A stretch of 64,000 nucleotides of DNA, taken from contig JADKDK010000002.1 in assembly GCA_016718385.1 (NCBI GenBank), positions 930,001 through 994,000 of the forward strand. Reading direction: 5' to 3'. A program made the translations under genes and the position numbers. This document shows, in pieces, positions 56,208 to 64,000 of this stretch (the stretch's first letter is position 1; each line of letters starts with the position of its first letter). The notes under the pieces are model-generated. The model was not told where the DNA came from and did no database searches. It saw only the letters and a program-made list of their open reading frames with translations. This stretch comes from Gammaproteobacteria bacterium. GTDB lineage: Bacteria; Pseudomonadota; Gammaproteobacteria; Pseudomonadales; UBA5518.

Positions 56208-57317
56208 ATGCTGCTGATACTGCACCCCGATATCGACGAATCCGCCGAGGACTACCGCAAGACCTGCGACTTCCTGCGCGCGCTGCCGCGCATCGAGATG
56301 CGCACGCACGTGGTGCAGGGCCAGCAGCAGCGCCTCACCGAGATCTACCTGCTCGGCGACACCCACGCGCTCGACAAGGACGAGATCGAGGCGCTGCCCG
56401 CGGTGGAGCGCGTGGTGCGCATCTCCGAGGAGTACCGCATGCTCGGGCGCCACAAGGACGAGAAGCGCCAGGCGGGCTTCGAGTACAACGGCGTCACCTT
56501 CTCGCAGGACACCCTGCACGTGATGGCGGGCCTGTGCGCGGTCGACAACCCGCAGAACGTCGAGACCATGCTGCGCGCGCTGCAGCAGCACGGCCAGGTG
56601 TGCACGCGCATGGGCGCCTACAAGCCGCGCACCAATCCCTACGCCTTCCAGGGCCACGGCGCGAAATGCCTGCCATGGGTGTTCGAGCTCGCCGGCAAGC
56701 ACGGCATCCGCGTGATCGCGATGGAAGTCACGCACGAGAGCCACATCGAGGAGATCGACACTGCGCTCGAGAAGCTCGGCCGCCCCACCGGCGTGATGCT
56801 GCAGGTCGGCACGCGCAACACCCAGAACTTCGAGCTGCTGAAGGCGATCGGGCGCCAGCAGACCTACCCGGCGATGCTCAAGCGCGGCTTCGGCATCAGC
56901 CTGAACGAATCGCTGAACGCCGCCGAGTACCTCGCCTCCGAGGGAAACTCGCGCGTGATCTTCTGCCTGCGCGGCATGAAGGGCGACAGCGGCGCGCCGC
57001 ACCGCAACATGGTCGATTTCGCGCACGTGCCGGTGATCAAGCGCCTCACGCGCATGCCGGTGTGCGTTGATCCCTCGCATTCCGTGGGCTCGCGCGAGGC
57101 GGCGCCCGATCGCATCCTCGACGTGGTGCACGCCACCGCGCAGGGCGTGATATCCGGGGCGAACCTCGTGCTGGTGGACTTCCACCCGCAGCCCAGGGAG
57201 GCGCTGGTGGACGGACCGCAGGCGCTGCTGCTCGACGAACTGCCGCGCTACCTCGACGATATCGCGGCCTGCCGCGAGACCTACGAGCGCCGCCGCCGGA
57301 TCTGGGACGCGTGCTGA
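56208..57317 (+). CDS. aroF: 3-deoxy-7-phosphoheptulonate synthase (DAHP synthase, type I-beta)
   Basis: This 369-residue enzyme condenses phosphoenolpyruvate and erythrose 4-phosphate, the first step of the shikimate pathway. The N-terminal 75 residues form a ferredoxin-like regulatory domain (MLLILHPDIDESAEDY...), as in I-beta enzymes; the barrel carries GAYKPRTNPYAFQG, VGTRNTQNFELL, LRGMKG and VCVDPSHSVGSRE. It overlaps the glycerophosphodiesterase by seven bases. The aroF symbol is by family; the paralogue name may differ. Confidence 0.9.
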   Translation: MLLILHPDIDESAEDYRKTCDFLRALPRIEMRTHVVQGQQQRLTEIYLLGDTHALDKDEIEALPAVERVVRISEEYRMLGRHKDEKRQAGFEYNGVTFSQDTLHVMAGLCAVDNPQNVETMLRALQQHGQVCTRMGAYKPRTNPYAFQGHGAKCLPWVFELAGKHGIRVIAMEVTHESHIEEIDTALEKLGRPTGVMLQVGTRNTQNFELLKAIGRQQTYPAMLKRGFGISLNESLNAAEYLASEGNSRVIFCLRGMKGDSGAPHRNMVDFAHVPVIKRLTRMPVCVDPSHSVGSREAAPDRILDVVHATAQGVISGANLVLVDFHPQPREALVDGPQALLLDELPRYLDDIAACRETYERRRRIWDAC

Positions 57318-58069
57318 TCTACGGCCACCGCGGCGCGCGCGGCGAGGCGCCCGAGAACACGCTCGCGGGTTTCCATCGCGCGATCGCCGCCGGCGCGCCG
57401 CGGGTGGAGCTGGACCTGCGTCTCTCCTCGGACGAGGAGCTCGTGGTGATCCACGACGAGACCGTGAGCCGCACCACGGACGGGCGCGGGCTGGTCGCGC
57501 ACAGGAGCGTCGCCGAACTGGCGCGCCTCGATGCGCGCCGCGCGGGGCCGGCGTGGCCCGATCCGCAGCCGGTGCCGACGATCGCGCGGGTGCTGGAGGA
57601 GTTCCCCGAACTGCAGCACCTGCAGCTGGAGGCCAAGCCGGTCGATGCGGGCAGCCGCGCGCTGATGGCCGGGCGCCTCGCGGCGCTGTTCCGCGCTTTC
57701 GATCTCCACGAACGCGCGACCGTGACCTCCTTCGACCGCGAGCTGCTGCGCGCCGTGCGCGCGGCGGATCCGCGCATCGCGCTCGGCCTGGTCACGGACC
57801 GCGCGCGGCCCGAGCCGCTGAACACGGCGCTGGCGCTGGGCGCGCGGCTGCTGGTGCTCAACTGGAAACTGTGCTCGGCAACACGCGTGCGGGCCGCGCA
57901 GGCGGCAGGGCTCCAGGTATCGGCGTGGACCGTGAACGACGACGCCGAGGCGCGGCGCCTGCACGCGCTCGGCATCGACAGCATCGTGACCGACTTCCCG
58001 ACGCGCATGGTCGCGCTGCTGCACGGCCTCGGCGCAGGCACCCGCCACCACCCGCGCGGCGCGTCCTAG
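57311..58069 (+). CDS. ugpQ: glycerophosphodiester phosphodiesterase
   Basis: This 252-residue TIM-barrel enzyme hydrolyses glycerophosphodiesters to glycerol 3-phosphate. It has the family N-terminus YGHRGARGEAPENTLAGF and ELDLRLSSDEELVVIHDET, with the catalytic His/Glu/Asp residues. The start is a GTG overlapping the aroF stop. There is no signal peptide, so it is the cytosolic UgpQ type. A 10-bp hairpin begins at its stop codon. Confidence 0.9.
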   Translation: MLIYGHRGARGEAPENTLAGFHRAIAAGAPRVELDLRLSSDEELVVIHDETVSRTTDGRGLVAHRSVAELARLDARRAGPAWPDPQPVPTIARVLEEFPELQHLQLEAKPVDAGSRALMAGRLAALFRAFDLHERATVTSFDRELLRAVRAADPRIALGLVTDRARPEPLNTALALGARLLVLNWKLCSATRVRAAQAAGLQVSAWTVNDDAEARRLHALGIDSIVTDFPTRMVALLHGLGAGTRHHPRGAS

Positions 58070-58096
58070 GCGCGGTCCCGGCACGCGGACCGCGCC
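58069..58096. terminator. hairpin between convergent ugpQ and acylase gene
   Basis: A perfect 10-bp stem (GGCGCGGTCC / GGACCGCGCC) with an 8-base loop lies between two convergent genes, with no T-tract on either side. It may reduce read-through in both directions. Confidence 0.55.
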
Positions 58097-58103
58097 GGTC
58101 CCG

Positions 58104-60546
58104 TCAGTTGCGCTCGCGCAGCCTGAACGAAACAAAGTTCGGATCGCTGCTGATGTCGCCCTGGTTGTATGGCAGGGTGATCCAGCGCTCGCGCGAGTAG
58201 AGCCCGGTCATGTCAGCGAAGTGCGGATTCGCCGGATCGCTGGATTGCGAATACGTCACGATCGCGTGCGCCTCGGGCCCCCTGCGCCTGAACGTGACGG
58301 CCTGGATGTAGCTCGAACCGGCGACGACGGGCGTGAACCCCCCGTCCTGCACCCGCGGCGCGGTCGTGATCGCGTTGTACACGCCGGAGGTGCCCGAACC
58401 GCCGTGGATCGGGATGCGCTCGCCGTTGCGCACCTCGAACTGCACGTCGCCCCAGCGCGCGGTCAGCGCGATGCCGGCGTCGGCGAAGAACTTCACGGTA
58501 TAGGCGAGCTCGCCCATCACGCGCGTCGCGACCTCGGCACTGGCGAGGTTGAGCTCGCGCGGCGTATTGACCGGATCGGCGGGATCGAAGGGCACGGCAT
58601 AGAGGACGTTCGTGACGGACGGCAGCCCCGAGCCCGCCGTCGGCGCGCCGGACACCCGCCGCCACAGTTCGCCCCAGACGTGCGCGCCCACGCTCGCGAC
58701 ATCGTTGCGCCCGTCCCAGTCGCGCAGCACCTGGCAGGCGTTCGCGACGTTCACGGTCTGTTCGCCGATGACGACATCCGGGGGCGTCGATGCGCACAAG
58801 CGCAGGGCGCCGGGCAGCATGATCTCGGCGCTGTAGTGCCGGTTGCCGAACAACACGTCCTGCAGCCAGCGGCGGTCGAAGCCCGCGCCGGGCAGCGCGT
58901 CGACGCCGGCATCGCGATCCTGGATCTGGCGCAGGCCGAGCCGCGTGCGGAATCCCTGCGCGCGGTTCTCGTCGGTGCCGATGATGCTGGAGAAACCCTC
59001 GAGCCGCTCGGCGGGATTCGCCAGCCAGTAACTGTCGTTGGAGTTCTGCACGAAGTCGCGCCGCATCAGCCCCGGCAGGTTGGCGGCGCCGAACACTCCC
59101 GGCGACCGGCGCATCGGCGTCGGTACCCGGATCGCAGGCCGAGGTCGAGCCGTCGAGCGTGTACACGCGCAGCGTGGCGAGGAAGGCCGCGATCGGCGAC
59201 TTCGAGCAGCTGGCGAGTTGCGCGTTGGTGACGTTGGGGATCGAGCCGATGTCGCCGTAGAACGCGTTGCCGCTGCTGTCGGCAGCGATCGTGTTCACCC
59301 AGGGCAGGCCGACGTGGCGCTCCAGTGCCGACCTGAGTTCCCCCAGGTCGCGCGCCTGCCCCATCTCGATGTACTGGCGGAAGGCGCGATCGTTCTCGAG
59401 ATTGACGTCCGTCAGCGCGTAAGCGGTGCTCAGCGACCACGGGATCAGCGGCGAGGGCACGACGACCGGGCCGAACTGCGTCTGCCAGAACGTGTGTTCG
59501 TCGGCTGCGATCGAGCCGTCGGGCTGCAGCACCTCGACCGTGACCGCTTCCGGCTGCATCTCGATGTCAGCGCCGTCGTAGCGGTAGGCGCGCGGGTTTC
59601 CCGGGACCAGCGCCAGCTCGCGCAGCACGAAGCGCCGCGCGGTCGAGACGGTGTGGCTCCAGGCGACATCGCGGTTGAAGCCGATGTTGACCAGGGGGAA
59701 ACCGTAGATCGAGCCCCCCATGACGTCGTAGCGCCCGGGAATCGTGAGGTGTACCGCGTAGAAGCGCTCTATGCCGACCCAGGGAAAATGCGGGTTGCCG
59801 AGCAGCGCGCCGGCGCCGCCCGTGAGGTCGCCGCCGAGTCCGACGGCGTTGCTGCCGAAACGCTCCGGGCTGAAGTCCGGCAGATCGGCCGGATCGATCA
59901 GGGGCGCCGCGGCGTCCGCGGAGGCTGACGCGGCGAGCAGGGCAGCGGGCGCTGTCGCGCCGGCGGCTTGCGCCAGGGGCACGGCAGGAGGCGTCGCGGT
60001 CGCGACCTGCGCGACGAAACTCCCGGTGCCGGCGCGCACCAGCAGCTTGCGCAGCACCTTGAGCACGTCGACCCCCGCGAGCGGGCGCACCCAGGGCTGT
60101 GCGCGACAATCCGCGGCGAGCCGCTCGCCGCCGGTATCGCGCAGGTAGCGGTTGTAGCCATCGGCATAACCGGTCAGCAGCGCGCGCGTGTCGGCATCGA
60201 GCCTGGCCCACGCGGCCTCGCTGCGCGCATCCGAGTTCACCATCCGGTAGACGCGATCCGAATACAGGTTGGCGTTGTTCGTGCCCGCGCCGAACCAGCG
60301 CGACTGCGTGCCCGTGGCCACCAGCACGTCGCGCGCGAGCACGCAGGCGTTGTCCTCGGCGAACACGAAACCGTAGCCGTAGCCGATGCTGCCCCAGTCG
60401 GCGGCGCGGATGTGCGGGATGCCGTAGCTCGTGCGCGCCACATCGGCGTCGTAGCGGAAATTGTCGTCGCCGGCGTGACCGGCTCCCGCGCCCAGCAGTG
60501 TCAGCGTGGCGACGACGGTTGCGGCGAATGTGGACGCGTGGTGCAC
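58104..60546 (-). pseudogene. penicillin acylase family amidohydrolase with one-base frameshift
   Basis: This gene of about 813 codons codes for a secreted Ntn-hydrolase of the penicillin/aculeacin A acylase family, some of which hydrolyse acyl-homoserine lactones. The GTG at 60546, seven bases after AGGAGG, gives a signal peptide (VVATLTLLGAGAGHA). After an Ala-rich linker the autocatalytic Gly-Ser is at Ser232 (ERFGSNAVGLGG). Near 59100 one extra base, probably in the GTCGCCGGG stretch, shifts the frame; GVFGAANLPGLMRRDFVQNSNDSYWL continues in the next frame and ends at 58104. Both halves are well preserved, so this is either a very recent mutation or a sequencing error. Confidence 0.85.
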
Positions 60547-60674
60547 GATACCTCCTCGAATTCCTGTGGATGTCCCCGTCTCGGCCGGGGCGCGCCGGCC
60601 CGGGACGGAGCGGGCCGAGTCTAATGCGGTAGCGCCGCCGGCGTCCATTCCCGGGCGCCCGAGTGATCGCGCGA

Positions 60675-62168
60675 TCAGGCGTTCGAGCGCCGGCGCTTGC
60701 GTTCCAGCAGGAACACCATCCCGAGAAATGCCGCCAGCGCGCCATTGCGTAGCGCCAGTTCCGGGGCCGGAGCCAGGCCCTCGATCGGCAACAGGCACGC
60801 ATACAGCAGCACCGCCAGCAACGGGTAGCCGAGCAGCCGTCCGAGGTCGTAGGGCACCGCGAAGTATTTCTGCCCCAGCAGGTAGGACAGCAGCGCCATG
60901 CTCGCGTAGCAGATCAGCGTGGCCCAGGCCGCGCCCATGTAGCCCAGGCGCGGGATCCACCAGAAATTCAGCACCAGCGTGAGCGCCGCCCCCCACAGGG
61001 CCAGGTAGGTGCCAAAGCGCGTCTGCTCCGTGAGCTTGTACCAGATCGACAGGTTGAAAAAGACGCCCAGGCAGAGATTCGCCAGCAGCAGGATGGGCAC
61101 CACTGCCAGACCCTCGCGGTAACTGGCACCGACGAAATACTGCACCCAGGCGATGTTCGCCATGACCGCGAGGAAGATGAACGAGCAGGCGATGACGAAC
61201 CAGCGCATCACCAGCGCGTACAGCACCCTGGCATCGGCCTGCCGGTACTGGGCGAAGAAGAACGGCTCGGCGGCGTAGCGGAAGGCCTGGATGAATATGC
61301 TCATCAGGATCGAGATCTTGTAGCAGGCGCCGTAGATGCCCAGCTGCTGCATCGCGACCTGCGCCGGCAGCAAGTGCTTCAGCAGGATCCGGTCCATGGT
61401 CTCGTTCACCATGCCGGCCAGCCCGGCCAGCAGCAGCGGCAGCGCATACACCAGCATCTGGCGCCACAGCGCGAGCTCGGGCCGCGCGCGCGCCTGCAGG
61501 AACTCCGGCGCCAGCAGCAGCAGCGTGACGGCGCTCGCCACGAGGTTGGCGATGAACACGTAGCCGATGCCGATCTGCGGGTCGTAGAGCGTGGCCGCCC
61601 ACCCCAGCCAGGCCGGCACCGTATCGGACTCGAAGGCCCATTTGCCCAGCCCGAGGAAGAGCAGGTTGCCGCCGATGTTGACGAGGATGTTCAGGGTCTT
61701 CAGCAGCGCGAAACGCCCGGCGCGCTGCTGCTCGCGCAGCCGCGCGAACGGTATGGCCGTCAGGGCGTCGAGACCGATCACCCAGGCCATCCACAGCACG
61801 TATTGCGGGTGTTCCGGGTGGCGCAGGGCGTCCGCCAGGGGCTGCGCGTTCAGCGTCAGGAAGGCGAGGAACAGCGCGCTGCTGAGCCCCAGCGACAACA
61901 GCGCGGTGCTGTAGACCGCGGGGTTGCGGCCGCGCTTGGCGGAGAAATTGAAGAACGCCGTCTCCATGCCATAGGTGAGCACCACGTTCAGCAGGGAAGC
62001 GTAGGCGTAGAACTCGGTGACGACGCCGAAATCCGCGGGGTCGGTGAACTGGTAGGTGTAGAGCGGGACCAGCAGGTAGTTGAGCAGCCTGCCCACCACG
62101 GTGCTGAGGCCGTAGATCGCGGTCTGGCCGACGAGCTTGCCGAGCAGGCCGGCACCCGCGGCGCTCAT
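60675..62168 (-). CDS. Wzx-type polysaccharide flippase (MATE/MVF superfamily)
   Basis: This integral membrane protein has 497 residues with about 12-14 hydrophobic helices and the N-terminal GLLGKLVGQTAIYGLSTVVGRLLNYLLVPLYT typical of oligosaccharide translocases. The C-terminus is basic (LERKRRRSNA). No other polysaccharide genes are in the window, so its substrate is unknown. It follows nqrM by 31 bases on the same strand. Confidence 0.88.
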   Translation of the reverse strand: MSAAGAGLLGKLVGQTAIYGLSTVVGRLLNYLLVPLYTYQFTDPADFGVVTEFYAYASLLNVVLTYGMETAFFNFSAKRGRNPAVYSTALLSLGLSSALFLAFLTLNAQPLADALRHPEHPQYVLWMAWVIGLDALTAIPFARLREQQRAGRFALLKTLNILVNIGGNLLFLGLGKWAFESDTVPAWLGWAATLYDPQIGIGYVFIANLVASAVTLLLLAPEFLQARARPELALWRQMLVYALPLLLAGLAGMVNETMDRILLKHLLPAQVAMQQLGIYGACYKISILMSIFIQAFRYAAEPFFFAQYRQADARVLYALVMRWFVIACSFIFLAVMANIAWVQYFVGASYREGLAVVPILLLANLCLGVFFNLSIWYKLTEQTRFGTYLALWGAALTLVLNFWWIPRLGYMGAAWATLICYASMALLSYLLGQKYFAVPYDLGRLLGYPLLAVLLYACLLPIEGLAPAPELALRNGALAAFLGMVFLLERKRRRSNA

Positions 62169-62199
62169 GAGGGCGCTCCTCCCGGGGCAGCCGCGACCC

Positions 62200-62421
62200 T
62201 CAACGGCGCTCGCGGGTGGCGTCGTAGCCGAGTTCCCCGGGCGCGGCCTCGTTGGCGTCGCACCGGGCGGGATTGCCGCCGCAGATCGGGCAATCCTCGC
62301 CCGACATCGCGCTCATGCCGCCGCAGCTGCCCTTGATCGGGCCGCGGCCCGCGAGCACGCCGACCGCCATGCCCAGCGCCATCAGCAGGAAGAAACCCAG
62401 CGTAAACAACAACGTGGTCAT
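62200..62421 (-). CDS. nqrM: Na+-translocating NADH:quinone reductase maturation protein NqrM
   Basis: This 73-residue membrane protein has an N-terminal helix (LLFTLGFFLLMALGMAVGVLAG) followed by a conserved cysteine-rich stretch (GSCGGMSAM...CPICGGNPARC). NqrM delivers iron for the Fe centre between NqrD and NqrE. Its ATG overlaps the apbE stop by four bases. Its presence supports a complete Nqr complex upstream of the window end. Confidence 0.92.
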   Translation of the reverse strand: MTTLLFTLGFFLLMALGMAVGVLAGRGPIKGSCGGMSAMSGEDCPICGGNPARCDANEAAPGELGYDATRERR

Positions 62422-63518
62422 GGCGTCTCCTTGGCAGCGGCAGTCCCGAGAAACGGTGCGAAGGCCGGGCTGTGGCGCGATTCGAAGCCCGCGCCCGCGC
62501 GCACCAGCAGGTACACCGCCAGGTTCTCGCGCTCGGCAAAGGCGAGACCCTTGTCCGGGCCGAGCACGTCGATCGCCGTCGCCAGCGCATCGGCGCTCTT
62601 GCAGTCGGGTGCCACCACGGTCACCGATGCCAGCGCGTGCTCGACGGGGCGCGCGGTCGCCGGATCGATGGTGTGCGAATAGTGCCTGCCGCCGGCCTCG
62701 AAATAGTTGCGGTAATCGCCGGACGTCGCGACCGATTCGCCGCTGAGCGCCACCGCGGCGATCGCGTGCCCCTGCTGCAGCAGCTCGGGCGCCTCGATGC
62801 CGATGCGCCACTTCTCGCCCTGCGGGTTGCGCCCGCGGGTGCGCACCTCGCCTCCCACTTCGACCATGTAATTCGCCACGCCGTTCCCTTCGAGCCACAG
62901 CGCGGCGCGATCGACGCCGAAGCCCTTGGCAATCGCGGACAGGTCGATCTCGCGATCCGCTGATTTGAACAGTGCCGGCGGGTCGGCGCGCACGCGCAGG
63001 GCGTCCGAGCCGACGCGCGCGGCGGCGGCCGCCACCTCCGCATCCGACGGCACGCGATCGGTAGCCTTCGATCCGGCGCCGAAGCCCCACAGGTCCACCA
63101 GCGGCCCGACCGTGATGTCGAAGGCCCCGCCGCTGCCCTGGTGCACCTCGAGCGCGGTGGCGACCACGGCGGCGGTATCCGCCGAGACCGCGAACCATTC
63201 GCCCGGCGCGGCGCGGTTGAAGCGCGAGACCTCGGAATCCGCGCGATAGGTCGACATCTGCGCGTTGACGCGTTCCAGCGCCCCCTCGACGCCGGCTGCC
63301 GCGGCCTCGCGCGCGAGCCCGGCGGGCGGATCGACCAGGGTGACGTGCCAGGTGGTGCCCATCGTGGCGCCCTCGAAGCGCCACACCTCGGGTTCGGGCG
63401 CGCACGCAGCGAGCAGAAACACGAACGGGAGCAGCCAGGCTGCTCCCGTTCGCCGCGGTGCGATGCGCGCCGTCTCAGCCGCCGAAGTCGTCCAGCAGGA
63501 TGTTGTCGCGCTCGACAC
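62418..63518 (-). CDS. apbE: FAD:protein FMN transferase ApbE
   Basis: ApbE attaches FMN covalently to NqrB and NqrC. The 366-residue lipoprotein has a lipobox (FLLAAC), the family stretch GATMGTTWHV and the FAD/FMN-binding DLSAIAKGFGVDRAA and HTIDPATARPV. The start is uncertain: the only usable codon upstream of the signal peptide is a GTG at 63518, inside the nqrF end. A long hairpin at 63422-63452 lies within its signal-peptide region. Confidence 0.85.
   Translation of the reverse strand: MSSATTSCWTTSAAETARIAPRRTGAAWLLPFVFLLAACAPEPEVWRFEGATMGTTWHVTLVDPPAGLAREAAAAGVEGALERVNAQMSTYRADSEVSRFNRAAPGEWFAVSADTAAVVATALEVHQGSGGAFDITVGPLVDLWGFGAGSKATDRVPSDAEVAAAAARVGSDALRVRADPPALFKSADREIDLSAIAKGFGVDRAALWLEGNGVANYMVEVGGEVRTRGRNPQGEKWRIGIEAPELLQQGHAIAAVALSGESVATSGDYRNYFEAGGRHYSHTIDPATARPVEHALASVTVVAPDCKSADALATAIDVLGPDKGLAFAERENLAVYLLVRAGAGFESRHSPAFAPFLGTAAAKETP
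63422..63452 (-). terminator. 15-bp perfect hairpin after nqrF, inside apbE leader
   Basis: Two 15-base arms are perfect complements around a single A; on the minus strand they are followed by TGTTTCT. The hairpin starts 23 bases after the nqrF stop and lies within the apbE signal-peptide codons. It looks like an intrinsic terminator or an attenuator between the nqr operon and apbE, although the T-run is short. Confidence 0.55.
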
Positions 63519-64000
63519 CGAGTTCCTCCAGCATCTTGATCACGGCCGCGTTCATCATCGGCGGGCCGCACATGTAGTACTCGCAGTCCTCGGGCGCCGG
63601 GTGATCCTTGAGGTAGTTGTCGAACAGCACCTGGTGGATGAAGCCCTTGAGCCCGGTCCAGTTGTCCTCGGGCTGCGGGTCCGACAGCGCCACGTGCCAC
63701 GTGAAGTTCGGGTTCGCCGCCGCCAGGCCGTCGAAGTCCTCGACGTAGAACATCTCGCGCAGGCTGCGCGCGCCGTACCAGAACGAGATCTTGCGGTCGG
63801 TGTGGATGCGTTTCAGCTGGTCGAAGAGGTGCGAGCGCATCGGCGCCATGCCCGCGCCGCCGCCGATGAAGATCATCTCCGCGCGCGTGTCCTTGGCGAA
63901 GAACTCGCCGAAGGGGCCGAACACGCGCATCCTGTCGCCCGGCTTCAGGTTGAACACGTACGACGACATCTTGCCCGGCGGGATGCCCTTCGATCCGGGC
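63475..64000 (-). CDS. nqrF: Na+-translocating NADH:quinone reductase subunit F, 5' end outside window
   Basis: These are the C-terminal 174 residues of NqrF, the NADH-oxidising subunit with FAD and a [2Fe-2S] cluster. Visible parts are the FAD-binding LKPGDRMRVFGPFGEFF, the NAD-binding GGGAGMAPMRSHL and the C-terminal CGPPMMNAAVIKMLEELGV ending in FGG. The frame continues to the window edge, so the internal ATG at 63969 is not the start. It overlaps the GTG of apbE. Confidence 0.95.
   Translation of the reverse strand, partial: PGSKGIPPGKMSSYVFNLKPGDRMRVFGPFGEFFAKDTRAEMIFIGGGAGMAPMRSHLFDQLKRIHTDRKISFWYGARSLREMFYVEDFDGLAAANPNFTWHVALSDPQPEDNWTGLKGFIHQVLFDNYLKDHPAPEDCEYYMCGPPMMNAAVIKMLEELGVERDNILLDDFGG

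Overview
The window is GC-rich, densely packed chromosomal DNA from a motile, probably aerobic to microaerobic gammaproteobacterium. That placement rests on gene order as much as on families. A cbb3 oxidase operon is followed by a SafE-like protein, hemN and an Fnr/Anr regulator, as in Pseudomonas. Flagellar control uses the FleQ/FleSR (FlrABC) system with sigma54 and sigma28 promoters. There are also LolCDE, Na+-NQR with NqrM and ApbE, and a wax-ester synthase. I cannot name the genus; the gene mix would fit the Pseudomonadales/Cellvibrionales side of the class. No phage, transposase or plasmid genes were seen, so this looks like core chromosome with a few lineage-specific genes.

Layout. 1-8273: cbb3 oxidase structural genes (ccoN partial, ccoO, ccoQ, ccoP), a terminator, then the assembly genes ccoG, ccoH, ccoI, ccoS and a SafE/DsbD-like membrane protein. 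8283-12205: an oxygen-response block of ompW, hemN, fnr and a YIP1-family membrane gene. Three promoters here carry an FNR-type box (TTGAC-N4-GTCAA) placed as in class II FNR promoters. 12240-22679: flagellar regulators fleQ and fleSR, the chaperone fliS, and the filament genes fliC1, flaG, fliC2, fliD and fliT. The first flagellin copy carries a one-base frameshift. 22806-33595: the eleven-gene flgB-flgL rod/hook operon on the minus strand behind a consensus sigma54 promoter, with flgA and flgM-flgN (own sigma28 promoter) divergent at 33870-35526.

35493-37781 is a three-gene cluster of the kind annotated as arsenosugar biosynthesis: two glycosyltransferases and an ArsS radical SAM enzyme. 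It is followed by a PilZ protein, tRNA-Arg(CCU), a gene of unknown function coupled to a wax-ester synthase/DGAT, a mercaptopyruvate sulfurtransferase, an apparently exported hydratase-family protein, rimO, rsmE, an MmyB-type regulator divergent from an alpha/beta hydrolase, and xseA. comEC (minus strand) has no stop codon where the protein family ends. Next come two tandem DUF2062 genes, lolCDE divergent from a second PilZ gene, a small secreted protein, a DAHP synthase, a glycerophosphodiesterase, a penicillin-acylase family gene with a one-base frameshift, a Wzx-type flippase, nqrM, apbE and the 3' end of nqrF at the right edge.

Palindromic repeat clusters lie between three convergent gene pairs (22680-22777, 40991-41126, 48089-48390). 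Both frameshifts are single-base events inside otherwise well-preserved genes, so either real inactivation or sequencing error is possible. The best leads are the FNR-box YIP1 gene, the coupled unknown/wax-synthase pair, the secreted hydratase-like protein and the open-ended comEC.
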